This document shows, piece after piece, positions 38,218 through 48,664 of a stretch of 64,000 nt of DNA (position 1 is the stretch's first letter; each line of letters opens with the position of its first letter). The notes below the pieces were generated by a model. That model was not told where the DNA came from and made no database searches. It saw only the letters and a list, made by a program, of their open reading frames with translations. This DNA comes from Corynebacterium sp. sy039. Its GTDB lineage: Bacteria > Actinomycetota > Actinomycetes > Mycobacteriales > Mycobacteriaceae. A program made the position numbers and the translations under genes. The DNA is taken from positions 1,612,001 to 1,676,000 of the forward strand of contig NZ_CP042325.1 of the NCBI RefSeq assembly GCF_007904105.1, given 5' to 3'.

Positions 38218-39134
38218 TAGAACCCTAATCTACCTAGCTGTTTCGGATCCCCCTGCCAATTCTTAAGCACTTTGATACGCAGGTCAAGATAGATATTTTG
38301 CCCAAGGAGTTTCATAATCTCAGGACGTGCCTCATAGACAATACGCGATAATCGACGCCCTTGCTTACCAATAATGATTGTCTTTTGCCCAGGTCGCTCC
38401 ACATAAATGACCGCATGAACATTAAGCGTACCGGGGCGATCATCATCGGGAAGAATCTCATCAACCTGCACCGCCACAGAGTGCGGTAATTCATCTTTGA
38501 GCCCACGCAATGCAGCTTCACGAATCAGCTCCGCAATACGAGTCTCGGTATCGTCGTCAGTAATGTGATCATCAGGATAGAACTTTGGGCCTTGGGGCAA
38601 CTGAGAGATGATAACGTCGATCAGCACATCACGCTGCTGTCCAGTCACCGCAGATACCGGCACCACTTCACTATCCGAACCAAGCAATTCATGCACAGCA
38701 ATAAGCTGCTCGCCAACCTGATCCCGCGATACCTTATCAATTTTGGTAACAATCCCAATGAGCTTTGTTTTAGGCGCTACCCGACGCACCGACTCAATAA
38801 TCCAACGATCACCAGGACCAATTTTCTCATCTGCAGGAATAGTAACCCCAATGAGATCCATATCGGCATACGTATCCTTAACCACCTCATTGAGACGCTC
38901 ACCCAATAATGTGCGAGGACGGTGCAACCCCGGCGTATCAACGACGACAATCTGCGCCTTTTCATGGTGCACAATACCACGAATAGGGTGACGAGTTGTT
39001 TCGGGCTGGTTGGCAGTAATAGCAATTTTCTGCCCTACCAAAGCATTGGTAAGAGTGGATTTTCCAGTATTAGGACGACCCACAAAACTAATAAAACCAG
39101 AACGGAAATCTGCTGGCACTTCGGTGTACGACAC
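38217..39134 (-). CDS. era: GTPase Era
   Basis: A 305-residue GTPase in 30S ribosome maturation. The G1 loop is GRPNTGKSTL, G3 is VVDTPGLH, and G4 is TKIDK; the C-terminal KH domain carries the GKQGRRLSRI motif. The start is a GTG. The 138 bp upstream to pdxY hold no gene that I can see. Confidence 0.97.
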   Translation of the reverse strand: MSYTEVPADFRSGFISFVGRPNTGKSTLTNALVGQKIAITANQPETTRHPIRGIVHHEKAQIVVVDTPGLHRPRTLLGERLNEVVKDTYADMDLIGVTIPADEKIGPGDRWIIESVRRVAPKTKLIGIVTKIDKVSRDQVGEQLIAVHELLGSDSEVVPVSAVTGQQRDVLIDVIISQLPQGPKFYPDDHITDDDTETRIAELIREAALRGLKDELPHSVAVQVDEILPDDDRPGTLNVHAVIYVERPGQKTIIIGKQGRRLSRIVYEARPEIMKLLGQNIYLDLRIKVLKNWQGDPKQLGRLGF

Positions 39135-39271
39135 CTGACTCCTTCACAACATTAGGGATATAGTTTGAGCACAACAGCACAAGCACGCAAACATTCCACC
39201 ATCAATTATTTTCCTCAGCCTAACACACCAGCAACAGCAACTAGCGTCTACAGCTGACAAACTTGCACCAA

Positions 39272-40123
39272 CTACGCGATTTTTTCCACACCAAATTGCA
39301 TCTCAGGGTGAGCAAAACGCTCCTGCGAGTCAATAAGAGTAAGCTCGCGCGCGTCGGCAGCAAAGGTGTCAGAAATCAAATCAAATACACTCGATGCGGT
39401 ACGAGCTAAGGCATCAGCAACATCATTGCTACGCACATAATGCCCAGTAAACAGCGCTGCCGTCACATCACCAGAACCATTGCGCTTAAAATCTAAAAAT
39501 GGTGTTTGTACTTTCCACGCACCAGAATCATTAGCAGCAATCATCTCCACAGTGTTATCAGGACGATCAGGGCGCAACACCGAGGTAACCAAAATAGTAT
39601 CCGGGCCAATTTTACGAGCCGCCTCAATAGCATTGAGCGTACTGCTTAAATCATGCGCTGCCACACCAGTGAGATACTCCAACTCAAATTGATTAGGGGT
39701 AATAATATCGGCAATAGGCACCACCCGATCACGCAATAGCGGTGGAATAAGATCCGAGACAAAGCACCCTGACTTCGCATTGCCCATAACAGGATCACAC
39801 GCATACACCGCGCGTGGATTCACCTCTTTCACCCGCTCAACTGCCTCAATAATCACATCAGCAATATCACTACCGCCTTGATAACCCGATAGCACCGCGT
39901 CGATATCGCTATAGCCACCACGTGCCTCAATCCCCTCAAGAACACTACGCACTTGAGCTGCAGGGATAAGCTCTCCGCCCCACTGGCCATAACCAGTATG
40001 ATTAGAAAAGTTCACAGTGTGAACCGGTAATACCTCATAGCCAATTCTTTGCAATGGGAATACTGCAGCAGAATTACCCACATGACCATAGCTGACGTGA
40101 GATTGTATAGAAAGAATACTCAT
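39272..40123 (-). CDS. pdxY: Pyridoxal kinase
   Basis: A PfkB/ribokinase-like pyridoxal kinase of 283 residues, phosphorylating pyridoxal in the PLP salvage route. The N-terminal ILSIQSHVSYGHVGNSAAVFP and NHTGYGQW motifs are typical of PdxY, and the C-terminal catalytic KRNGSGDVTAALF with its aspartate is present. It sits between the corC-like gene and era, possibly in the same transcript. Confidence 0.94.
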   Translation of the reverse strand: MSILSIQSHVSYGHVGNSAAVFPLQRIGYEVLPVHTVNFSNHTGYGQWGGELIPAAQVRSVLEGIEARGGYSDIDAVLSGYQGGSDIADVIIEAVERVKEVNPRAVYACDPVMGNAKSGCFVSDLIPPLLRDRVVPIADIITPNQFELEYLTGVAAHDLSSTLNAIEAARKIGPDTILVTSVLRPDRPDNTVEMIAANDSGAWKVQTPFLDFKRNGSGDVTAALFTGHYVRSNDVADALARTASSVFDLISDTFAADARELTLIDSQERFAHPEMQFGVEKIA

Positions 40124-40174
40124 ATCTTTATCTTCTCTTATCCTGTCTTATCCTGATAAATTTTTCTTAAAAAA

Positions 40175-41596
40175 TTAGTTATCCTCTGCCGCGGGCGCAG
40201 TATCTGCCGTATCGACCGCATGCATAGCACCTGTATGTTCCTCTTGCTCTTGTTCTGGTGTCAAGAGCGTGACCACAACCGACTGCATTCGGATTCGCCC
40301 ACGACGATCACGACCGCCTTCAGCCTTCAACTCCAGCATCCCCATACGCACTGTAGTACCTGGTAGCGGCACTCGACCAAGCTCATATGCCAAAAGCCCA
40401 CCAACAGTATCTACTTGGTCGCATATCTCCTCATCAAACTCAATGTTGATTCCCTCATCTCCATGATCTTCGTGAATCTGCTCCACCAGATCATCAAGCG
40501 ATAACCGCGACACCACCCGATACGCCATACTGCCCGCAGCAGAAGCCACACCATCAGTCTCCTCAAGTGCTAACGGCTCAATTGGGGCAACCTCAAGCTC
40601 ATCATATTCGTCAGCAATCTCGCCGACGATTTCTTCGAGAATATCCTCAATGGAAATCAGCCCAGCAATGCCACCATATTCGTCGACAAGCATGGCAATG
40701 TGATTACGATCATGCTGCATTTCCTGCAAAAGAGCGTCCAGATTTTTTGAGTCCGGCACAAAAATAGCCGGGCGCATAATCTCGTCTACTGTTACACTAC
40801 GCCCGCCGTCGGTGGCATAATACGTGCGCTCCACCAGGTCTTTGAGATATACCACGCCCAGAATATCATCCACTGTCTCACCGATCACCGGAATACGAGA
40901 ATGACCCGAACGAACACATAAACTTGTTGCCTGACCCGCCGTTTTACCTGATTCAATCCAGAGCATTTCTGGGCGCGGAACCATCACAGAACGCGCAGTA
41001 GTAGACGCGAGATCAAAAACTGATTGAATCATCCTGCGTTCTTCTACTTCCACCACGCCTTGCTGTTGCGCCTTATCGACGAGCTCGCGCAGCTCAACCT
41101 CGGAGGCATAGGGATCGCCCTTATCGCCACCAGGAGAAATAGTGTTTCCAATGCGGATGAGTAACCGAGAAAAAGGACTAAAAATAGTGCCGAAGATATA
41201 CAGCACTAAGGAAGAACCAAGCGAAATGGAATACGGATTTTTGCGCCCGACAGTGCGCGAAAACACCCCGATAATCGCAAAGCTCACCAGAGAAATAACC
41301 GCAATAGCTATCACTAATGCCCAGGTAGAGGTATCAATCAAATGGTAGACGAGCAATGCAGCAAAAACAGCAGCTGTGGTGTCTAGAATCGTGCGCCCAA
41401 GCACCAACAAGTTGATGTATTCACCTCGCCGACGCACCATGCGCAGTAAACGTCGCACAGCGTGTGAGCCTTCTTCTTTTGCCATATTTTCCACACGGGC
41501 AACAGAAATAGTGCTCAGTGCAGTTTCGATAGTGCTTACTAATCCAGACAGCAATAGCGCTGCGCAAATAATCAATGCCGCGATAAACGGACTCAC
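40175..41596 (-). CDS. CorC/HlyC family CNNM-domain transporter
   Basis: A 473-residue protein with a DUF21/CNNM membrane domain (four helices in the first 140 residues), two CBS domains (about 200-330; VPRPEMLWIE and MLVDEYGGIAGLISIEDI) and a C-terminal CorC_HlyC domain. Members take part in magnesium or cobalt efflux. The start is a GTG at 41596, 12 bp after ybeY. Confidence 0.92.
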   Translation of the reverse strand: MSPFIAALIICAALLLSGLVSTIETALSTISVARVENMAKEEGSHAVRRLLRMVRRRGEYINLLVLGRTILDTTAAVFAALLVYHLIDTSTWALVIAIAVISLVSFAIIGVFSRTVGRKNPYSISLGSSLVLYIFGTIFSPFSRLLIRIGNTISPGGDKGDPYASEVELRELVDKAQQQGVVEVEERRMIQSVFDLASTTARSVMVPRPEMLWIESGKTAGQATSLCVRSGHSRIPVIGETVDDILGVVYLKDLVERTYYATDGGRSVTVDEIMRPAIFVPDSKNLDALLQEMQHDRNHIAMLVDEYGGIAGLISIEDILEEIVGEIADEYDELEVAPIEPLALEETDGVASAAGSMAYRVVSRLSLDDLVEQIHEDHGDEGINIEFDEEICDQVDTVGGLLAYELGRVPLPGTTVRMGMLELKAEGGRDRRGRIRMQSVVVTLLTPEQEQEEHTGAMHAVDTADTAPAAEDN

Positions 41597-41608
41597 TAAT
41601 TAGCCACC

Positions 41609-42238
41609 TTATTCACTGTTTTCGTCATGCTCACGTGGTTGTGCAATAGCAGGAATACCGCCGCCAGGAACCAACAAGTCTAATTGCGCCCGATCAGCTG
41701 CAGAAGGAAAAGCCCCTGCTCCACTAGGCTTTGGTTGATAACTCACACCACGACGCTGGCAATCAGCATACCAATCGCGCAGTAATTCATTCTGCAATGC
41801 AAACATCTGTTGTTCTTGGTCTGGTTCAATGTGATCATAGCCCAACAGATGCAAACAACCATGAGTGGTCAATAATACCAGCTCGTGACCTAAATCATGA
41901 CCAGCCTTTTCTGCTTGGCGCTCGGCGAACTCTGGGCAAAGGATAATATCGCCCAGAATTGTCCCCTCTTGCTCTTCCACAGGCTCAGTCATTGTTCCAT
42001 GTGGTTTCCCTCGCCCAGGAGTGAGTTCATCCATAGGAAAACTCATCACATCAGTAGGACCTTCCAACCCCATCCAGCGCATATGCAAGTCACTCATAGT
42101 GTCTAGATCCACTAATGATAGTTCTACTTCTGCATGAGGGTGAACATCCATCTCGCCAAGAACGAAGGTGGCAACGTCGATAAGCGCTTGCTCATTGACA
42201 CCAGCAAAACCAGATTCATTTACTACCTCAATGCTCAT
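41609..42238 (-). CDS. ybeY: Endoribonuclease YbeY
   Basis: The metal-binding motif [11 protein letters not shown] is complete. YbeY is a single-strand RNase for 16S rRNA processing and ribosome quality control. At 209 residues it is longer than usual by a polar C-terminal tail of about 50 residues. The ATG overlaps the phoH stop by 4 bp. Confidence 0.96.
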   Translation of the reverse strand: MSIEVVNESGFAGVNEQALIDVATFVLGEMDVHPHAEVELSLVDLDTMSDLHMRWMGLEGPTDVMSFPMDELTPGRGKPHGTMTEPVEEQEGTILGDIILCPEFAERQAEKAGHDLGHELVLLTTHGCLHLLGYDHIEPDQEQQMFALQNELLRDWYADCQRRGVSYQPKPSGAGAFPSAADRAQLDLLVPGGGIPAIAQPREHDENSE

Positions 42239-43326
42239 TGTGTACTCCCTGTCTTAGGCGTAGTGTTCTGATTTTGGTCTTGGTCTTGTTGCGTTTGAGT
42301 TTCATAATGATCATATGCCTCTACAATGCGACCAACAAGCTGATGCCGGACGACGTCCTGGCTAGAAAGTTCAGAAAAATGCACTCCAGGTACGCCACGC
42401 AAAATATGACGTACAAGGCGCAAACCGGACTTCTGCCCAGTAGGCAAATCGACCTGGGTGATGTCGCCGGTCACGACCATTTTGGAACCAAACCCCAAGC
42501 GGGTAAGAAACATTTTCATTTGAGCAGGGGTGGTGTTTTGTGCCTCATCCAAAATGACAAATGCGTCATTGAGGGTACGACCACGCATATAAGCCAGCGG
42601 AGCTACCTCAACAATTCCCGCTTCCATCATTTTCGGGATCGCCTCTGGATCAACCATATCGCGCAGTGCATCATGCAAAGGACGCAAATAAGGATCAATT
42701 TTGTCATTGAGGGTACCGGGCAAAAATCCTAATTTTTCCCCCGCCTCCACCGCAGGTCTAGTCAAAATAATGCGATTGACCTGCTTTGATTGCAAAGCCT
42801 GCACCGCTTTTGCCATTGCCAAATATGTTTTACCAGAACCAGCAGGACCAAGCCCAAATGTGATGGTGTTCTCGTCAATGGCATCAACATATTCTTTTTG
42901 GCCATAGGTCTTAGGGCGAACAGCTTTCCCACGCCGACGAATAATATCATGCGCTAGAGCTTGGGAAATTGATTGTGGCGCTTGAGTGGTGACAATGCTA
43001 ATAGCATGCTTGACTGAATCAGGGCTAATGACATGACCACGCCGGGCAATAGCTTGCAGTTCTTTGAGCACTGTCAGTGCGCGGGCTAGTTCATGTTCCC
43101 TACCAATGACGCTAATTTTGGTGCCACGGACAACAAAATTGCAGTCCAGTTGGTTTTCTAGAGTTTTTAAGTTCTCATCATTGATACCCAATATCGTATG
43201 AATATGAGCAGGATCTACTTCAACTGTTCGCGTTGCATACTCAGTGTGCGCCACTATAGGTTCACCATGTACTTTCTTAGTTTTCTCTGCACTACCATAC
43301 ATAACTGTTTGTGTACTCTCATGCAC
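42235..43326 (-). CDS. phoH: PhoH-like ATPase
   Basis: A 363-residue RNA-linked ATPase with an N-terminal KH-like part and a RecA-like domain: Walker [14 protein letters not shown] near residue 160, Walker [11 protein letters not shown]. The GTG at 43326 lies in a run of repeated ATGAGTG-like codons, so the exact start is uncertain; an ATG at 43302 is an alternative. Its role is not well defined, though co-transcription with ybeY and era ties it to RNA metabolism. Confidence 0.93.
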   Translation of the reverse strand: MHESTQTVMYGSAEKTKKVHGEPIVAHTEYATRTVEVDPAHIHTILGINDENLKTLENQLDCNFVVRGTKISVIGREHELARALTVLKELQAIARRGHVISPDSVKHAISIVTTQAPQSISQALAHDIIRRRGKAVRPKTYGQKEYVDAIDENTITFGLGPAGSGKTYLAMAKAVQALQSKQVNRIILTRPAVEAGEKLGFLPGTLNDKIDPYLRPLHDALRDMVDPEAIPKMMEAGIVEVAPLAYMRGRTLNDAFVILDEAQNTTPAQMKMFLTRLGFGSKMVVTGDITQVDLPTGQKSGLRLVRHILRGVPGVHFSELSSQDVVRHQLVGRIVEAYDHYETQTQQDQDQNQNTTPKTGSTQ

Positions 43327-43435
43327 TCATACACTCATGCACTTTGACTGCACTTCCATCATATTGCGCTTGTGCTCATTGTGCAGTATTTTCCACGCGT
43401 ACACCATCCATTCAGGTCTTATCCACATAAGATCA

Positions 43436-44236
43436 TCATGACCAGCGCGAACTCCGTGCCCCAATGGCGGCTAGCGCTACCATGCCAGCACTTGCCGTTC
43501 TGAGCACTTCTGCCCCTAATTTGATTGAGGTAGCACCAGCAGCATGGAATTGTTCCAACTCCTGATCGGTAATCCCGCCTTCTGGACCAATAATGAGTGC
43601 CACGCGTCCAGATTCCCCAAACTCTAGACTACGAAAAGCCACCGTTGCCTCCTCATGGAGCACCACGACCATATCAAACCGACCAGCAACACTGAGGTAA
43701 TCAATTATTTCTGTGGTGGAAAAAGGACCACTGACCTTAGGGATATGTGCCCGTCGGGATTGCTTAGCTGCAGCTATTGCGCTTTGCTGCCATTTCAACA
43801 CCGCTTTATGAGTCTTTGCCCCCTGCCATTTAGCAATACAACGATGTGCCTGCCATGCCAGAATCTCATCTGCCCCGCCTTGGGTCAGCAAATCCACAGC
43901 CAACTCGCTGCGTTCCGACTTAGGCAACGCCTGAACCACACTCACCTGCAAAGCAGGTAACTCCTGATATTCATATGCGAGCACCACACCACTTAACTGT
44001 TCTTTGCCAGACACTGCGCTTACTTCTACCTGCGCACGCGTACCCACACCGTCGATAAGCTCAATAGTCTCACCAGGTTTTATTCTTTTCACACTCACGG
44101 CATGGCGACCTTCTGCCCCACTGAGCGTTATCTGCTCCCCCACAGATACCGCCCAAGGAGTACGCGCCTGCGCGTCCTCAGTGCCGAGGGCATTCAGATA
44201 GCCCTCTAAGTCATGAATAAAAACCGGCAAAGACAC
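43436..44236 (-). CDS. rsmE: 16S rRNA (uracil1498-N3)-methyltransferase
   Basis: A SPOUT-fold methyltransferase. The N-terminal PUA-like part precedes the C-terminal knot with VALIIGPEGGITDQELEQF and KLGAEVLRTASAG. It methylates U1498 of 16S rRNA. The GTG start has AAGGAG 5 bases before it. It follows dnaJ by 38 bp, a spacing kept in many Actinobacteria. Confidence 0.96.
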   Translation of the reverse strand: MSLPVFIHDLEGYLNALGTEDAQARTPWAVSVGEQITLSGAEGRHAVSVKRIKPGETIELIDGVGTRAQVEVSAVSGKEQLSGVVLAYEYQELPALQVSVVQALPKSERSELAVDLLTQGGADEILAWQAHRCIAKWQGAKTHKAVLKWQQSAIAAAKQSRRAHIPKVSGPFSTTEIIDYLSVAGRFDMVVVLHEEATVAFRSLEFGESGRVALIIGPEGGITDQELEQFHAAGATSIKLGAEVLRTASAGMVALAAIGARSSRWS

Positions 44237-44250
44237 ATAATCTCCTTCTC

Positions 44251-44261
44251 GCTTATCGACG
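44251..44261. repeat. Intergenic copy of the recurring 11-mer
   Basis: GCTTATCGACG lies between dnaJ and rsmE. The same 11-mer or its complement occurs at eight other places in this window. Confidence 0.7.
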
Positions 44262-44274
44262 CCAACCAGAAGTT

Positions 44275-45411
44275 TTACCTACGGAAATGATTACGGAACT
44301 TGCCAAAGAAAGAGCTCTCATCCTCTTTGCGCTTATGCACATCCGTGCGCTCTTTACTGGTGCCGCGCAGTTGCTCGAGAAGTTTCTTCTGCTTTTCGTC
44401 GAGATGGCTAGGCACCACCACATTGATATGGGCGTGCATATTGCCGCTGCTCTGCTGACGCAACCGCGGCATACCCTGCCCTTCCACAGTGATATCCTCA
44501 CCAGGTTGAGTACCAGCAGGAACAGTGACAGTAATTTTTTCTCCAGCGAGGTTTTCTACCTCAAAATCCACACCCAATGCTGCATCAACCATAGGGACAC
44601 TCACGCTAAAGTGCAGATCATCACCATCACGGTGGAAAACCGGGTGGCGCTCAATAGATATTTCGATAAATAAATCACCAGCAGGACCGCCACCATGACC
44701 TACTTCACCCTGCCCAGCCATACGAATGCGCATGCCCTCTGCAATACCAGCAGGGATATTAACGCTGAGATCACGCCTTGCCGCAACACGACCATCACCA
44801 GCACACTTGCTACAAGGATCAGTGATAACCTCACCAGTACCAGAACAGCTAGGACACGGTGATGAAGTCATCACATTGCCAAGGAAAGAACGCTGCACAC
44901 TCTGTATCTCACCACTACCTTGACACTGAGTACACGTAACTGGTTTTGCTTTAGTTTGCGAACCAGTACCGGTACATTCATCACACAGCACGGCGGTGTC
45001 AATAGTTACTTCTTTCTTCGTACCGTTAAAGGCTTCCTCTAACGTAATACGCGCACGCAACAGCGCATCGGAGCCTTGTTGTACTCGTGAGCGCGGACCT
45101 CGACTACCAGCGCCACCACCAAAGAAAGTCTCAAATAGATCCCCTAAGCCACCAGCACCAAAGCCGCCACTAAAACCGCCGGCACCGCCACCTTGCTCCA
45201 TAGGGTCACCACCAGCATCAACGATACGACGTTTTTGCGGATCCAACAGTACCTCTTGTGCCAAAGAAATCTCACTAAAGCGCTCGGCAGCTTCTTCTGT
45301 ATCGTTAACGTCTGGATGATACTTACGTGCTAATTTTCGATATGCTTTTTTAATCTCATTATCGCTTGCACCACGATCAATACCTAGAATTGCGTAATAG
45401 TCACGAGCCAC
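44275..45411 (-). CDS. dnaJ: Chaperone DnaJ (DnaJ2 type)
   Basis: A 378-residue Hsp40: J domain with the HPD motif (YHPDVN), a Gly-rich region, and four zinc-binding CxxCxGxG repeats ([32 protein letters not shown]), then the substrate-binding part. It stimulates DnaK. The GTG start is 75 bp after hrcA, and the pair is typically transcribed together. Confidence 0.97.
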   Translation of the reverse strand: MARDYYAILGIDRGASDNEIKKAYRKLARKYHPDVNDTEEAAERFSEISLAQEVLLDPQKRRIVDAGGDPMEQGGGAGGFSGGFGAGGLGDLFETFFGGGAGSRGPRSRVQQGSDALLRARITLEEAFNGTKKEVTIDTAVLCDECTGTGSQTKAKPVTCTQCQGSGEIQSVQRSFLGNVMTSSPCPSCSGTGEVITDPCSKCAGDGRVAARRDLSVNIPAGIAEGMRIRMAGQGEVGHGGGPAGDLFIEISIERHPVFHRDGDDLHFSVSVPMVDAALGVDFEVENLAGEKITVTVPAGTQPGEDITVEGQGMPRLRQQSSGNMHAHINVVVPSHLDEKQKKLLEQLRGTSKERTDVHKRKEDESSFFGKFRNHFRR

Positions 45412-45486
45412 GGTGTTTTAACAGCTTCCTTTTCTCATTTTGTTCTACTCCTGGCGAGGTATTTTAGCCAAGAGAAAAATAATATA

Positions 45487-46536
45487 CTACTCGCTATTGT
45501 CCAAAACCCTGCCAACATATTGTGCAACGGCTGACACCTTAGACATAGTTCCCAAATAATCCATATATGTCGGTCCTACCACGCCCAGTCCCCCCAAAGC
45601 CTGACCTTGCAATCCATAACCCGTAGCAACTACCGACGTCTGACTAAAATGTTCGTCCTCATTTTCATCACCAATACTCACATTCACCTGCCCCAAATCA
45701 GAAGCAGCACCCAAAAGTTTCAGCACCACAACTTGTTCTTCTAATGCCTCCAACAAAGCCGGTAGTCCTTGAGGAAAACTATGGCTTGCTCTGGTTAAAT
45801 GCGAAGCACCAGCGAGAATAAGTCGATCATTAGGCTGTTCTACCAAAGTTTCAATTAACACCGTGGCACAAGCAACAAGGTGCTGATGAATATCAACAGT
45901 CACGCTGCCTTCTATGCAACTGGGATCTAAAAGTTGCGTCAACGATACCGACGCATCAGAAAGAGTCTTACCACCAAGTACCCTATTGAGCACATTGCGC
46001 ATAACATGAACCTGCTGCTGGGTACATTCCTGTACTAATTCCACATTGCGCTGTTCCACTCGACCAGAATCAGTAATAAGCACCAAGAGCAAACGATGAG
46101 CACCCAGTAATACCAACTCACAATGTTTTACCCGAGCGACATGGAGATTAGGTAATTGCACCACCGCTACTTGCCTGGTGAGCTGGCTAAGAAGCTGCAC
46201 ACTACGTCGCAAGATATCTTCTAAATCCACACCATCTTCCAAAAACGACAGGATTGCCTTGCGTTCGGCAACAGACAAAGGCTTCACCTCATGCAAAGAA
46301 TCAACAAAAAGACGATATGCTTTCTGGGTAGGAATACGCCCGGAACTGGTATGTTGCGAAACAATATAACCATCAGATTCCAACGCTGCCATATCATTAC
46401 GAATCGTGGCAGAAGAAACCCCAAATTTATAGCGCTCCACCAGAGACTTTGATCCCACTGGCTCCTGAGAAGAAATATAATCAGCAACAATCGCCTGCAA
46501 CACTTGTTTACGTCTTGTCTGCGCTGAATATGCCAT
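45487..46536 (-). CDS. hrcA: Heat-inducible repressor HrcA
   Basis: A 349-residue winged-helix repressor. The N-terminal DNA-binding part with [12 protein letters not shown] and the following [14 protein letters not shown] are diagnostic. It represses chaperone genes at the CIRCE operator. I see no CIRCE sequence in the 64 bp before it. Confidence 0.97.
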   Translation of the reverse strand: MAYSAQTRRKQVLQAIVADYISSQEPVGSKSLVERYKFGVSSATIRNDMAALESDGYIVSQHTSSGRIPTQKAYRLFVDSLHEVKPLSVAERKAILSFLEDGVDLEDILRRSVQLLSQLTRQVAVVQLPNLHVARVKHCELVLLGAHRLLLVLITDSGRVEQRNVELVQECTQQQVHVMRNVLNRVLGGKTLSDASVSLTQLLDPSCIEGSVTVDIHQHLVACATVLIETLVEQPNDRLILAGASHLTRASHSFPQGLPALLEALEEQVVVLKLLGAASDLGQVNVSIGDENEDEHFSQTSVVATGYGLQGQALGGLGVVGPTYMDYLGTMSKVSAVAQYVGRVLDNSE

Positions 46537-46599
46537 CGTTCCTCCTCTTACCTTTACCCTTATTGCCGATCCTAGTATTGCCGGTTTCTAGCTCACGAT

Positions 46600-47790
46600 T
46601 TAGTTATCTATCTCATCAAAGAGTATGTCAGCGATAATACCGTCGGCAAGCAAACGCCCGGCATCAGTTACTGCTACCCGGTCATCAATACGCACCAAAG
46701 AACGCTCAACAAAACTCTGCGCAACACGTAATTCACGAGCACTCAACTCAGCTTTATCAATGCCCTCGCGTAATCTTAGACCCAACATCACACGTTCTTC
46801 ATGACGCTGTTGCGCACTCAACCATTCACTATCTGCAATGGGCAACTGATTCTGCGCCACAGCACGCGCATAAGTAGCTGGATGTTTGAGATGAGCAAAA
46901 CGCACCGACCCCATATGAGAATGCGCACCTGGACCGGCACCCCACCAGTCACCATCACGCCAATAACATAAATTATGCTCGCACTGACCACCTGGTTGCG
47001 CCCAATTAGACACCTCATACCACTCAAAACCATGACCACGCAATGCCGTATCAATCATCTGATAACGATCAGCATAAGTATCTTCATCAGGTTGCGGTAA
47101 CAATCCCTTTTTTAACTTACGCGCCATCCGCGTACCATCTTCCACAATAAGTGAATAAGCACTCACATGATCTACACCTGTAGCAAGCACCTGCTCTAAA
47201 GTATGCGCAACATCAGCATCTGTCTCTGTGGGCGTGCCATAAATCATATCCAGATTGACATGGGAAAACCCCGCTGCACGTGCTTCTCTCGCCGCCGCAA
47301 AAGCACGACCAGGAGTATGCGCGCGTTCTAGCACTTTTAACACTTGTGCTGACGCGGACTGCATTCCCAACGAAATACGCGTAAAACCCGCTTCTTTAAG
47401 CTCATCGAAGAAACGCGGCGAAGTCGATTCCGGATTGGACTCAGTTGTAATTTCGCAGTCGGGCGAAATACTAAAATTATTGCGAATTGCCCGCATAATC
47501 CGCCTCAAACCAACCGCGCCAAGCATACTTGGCGTACCCCCACCAATAAAAATTGTGCGCACCAAACGAGTATCGCCCTTGTCGGCACGTAGATGCGCAG
47601 CTAATTCAAGTTCTTTTTCTAAGGCATCAAGATAAGATTCAGTAGAAGCCTGCGCCCCCAACTCCCCAGGAGTATAAGTATTGAAATCGCAATACCCGCA
47701 CCTTGAGCTACAAAACGGGACATGGATATAGAGTCCAAAAGGGGTATGCTCATCAATTGAGACGGCGTCGAAAAGCGGGAAATCGACCAT
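46600..47790 (-). CDS. hemW: Radical SAM protein HemW
   Basis: The radical SAM cluster motif CSSRCGYCDFNTY (CxxxCxxC, family HemW/HemN-like) sits near the N-terminus, then GGGTPSML and the C-terminal winged domain. Without the HemN extension it is HemW, a heme chaperone rather than the coproporphyrinogen oxidase. I prefer the ATG at 47790, preceded by GGTGAG; another ATG at 47805 would follow the upstream gene by 2 bp. Confidence 0.93.
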   Translation of the reverse strand: MVDFPLFDAVSIDEHTPFGLYIHVPFCSSRCGYCDFNTYTPGELGAQASTESYLDALEKELELAAHLRADKGDTRLVRTIFIGGGTPSMLGAVGLRRIMRAIRNNFSISPDCEITTESNPESTSPRFFDELKEAGFTRISLGMQSASAQVLKVLERAHTPGRAFAAAREARAAGFSHVNLDMIYGTPTETDADVAHTLEQVLATGVDHVSAYSLIVEDGTRMARKLKKGLLPQPDEDTYADRYQMIDTALRGHGFEWYEVSNWAQPGGQCEHNLCYWRDGDWWGAGPGAHSHMGSVRFAHLKHPATYARAVAQNQLPIADSEWLSAQQRHEERVMLGLRLREGIDKAELSARELRVAQSFVERSLVRIDDRVAVTDAGRLLADGIIADILFDEIDN

Positions 47791-47807
47791 GAATTTACTC
47801 ACCATGT

Positions 47808-48494
47808 CTAGGATGCGTCAGCACTAGCAACACTATTTTTCTTGCTACGCACTCTAGCGACGATAGCATCAATGCGTGCACGCTCATTAAGGAATTGAGG
47901 TGGATTGCTACCGCGCATGGTACGAGCATAGTGCGGGTGCTCTTGAGCCACAGCAGCCAACCACGCGTGCCCAACAGAAAGAACCATATTACGCGTACGG
48001 TTATACAAACGCGGCAAGTTACTCAGGCCAGGATTCCGCGCCGCATACTCTGTCTGCCCCAGTTCCCACTGAGTCACATGGGCGAGATATTCCTTTACCA
48101 GTTCAGTGCGAGAATCAAGAGCTTGAGTTAGCTCACCAACGATAATCGGTGACTGTGTGATAGGAAACCGCTCTCGCAAACTATGCGTGTTAATCAGCAC
48201 AGGAGTAGGTAAAAGAGCAATGGAAGATTCCTCACCAAGTGCTACAGTACCAGCAGCAAGACCAGAAGTAAGTGCTTGGTTTAGCCCATATAGCTCAGCC
48301 AAGATAGTGCGGGAATCCTGACTAGCTTCTGCAATAATTTCCTCGAACTCTGTGATGCAGTCTTCGACGAGTTCTTCATCCCAATCCGCAATGGCCTCAG
48401 CAAGATTTTCAATATAGGTGGCGACTTCATCACCGATATTAAAAATCTCTTGCACAAGCTCACGGTGACGCAGTGTTGCATCATGTACCTTCAT
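47808..48494 (-). CDS. Unrecognised conserved-type soluble protein
   Basis: A roughly 229-residue protein with an acidic helical N-terminal half (ADWDEELVEDCITEFEEII) and a basic C-terminus. I do not recognise the family. The start at 48494 follows AAAAGGGG; the longer frame reaching 48617 begins without a ribosome-binding site. It ends just before hemW and is probably co-transcribed. Confidence 0.7.
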   Translation of the reverse strand: MKVHDATLRHRELVQEIFNIGDEVATYIENLAEAIADWDEELVEDCITEFEEIIAEASQDSRTILAELYGLNQALTSGLAAGTVALGEESSIALLPTPVLINTHSLRERFPITQSPIIVGELTQALDSRTELVKEYLAHVTQWELGQTEYAARNPGLSNLPRLYNRTRNMVLSVGHAWLAAVAQEHPHYARTMRGSNPPQFLNERARIDAIVARVRSKKNSVASADAS

Positions 48495-48664
48495 GGCAGC
48501 GCCACCCCTTTTCTTGATTATTCCCAACCATTCACCATGAGAGCCAGTTATGATGAATGTGAAAATATCCTTAGTCTCGTCTTCTCTACGAAAGAAAACT
48601 CTAAAGTAGTTCTTCAAGGTTTGGGTGGCGGCTCGCCGTTATTGGCAGATAAGTTAATTCAGAG

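Noticed and set aside
46537..46599. CIRCE operator before hrcA
   Set aside because: No TTAGCACTC/GAGTGCTAA-like inverted repeat is present in the gap.
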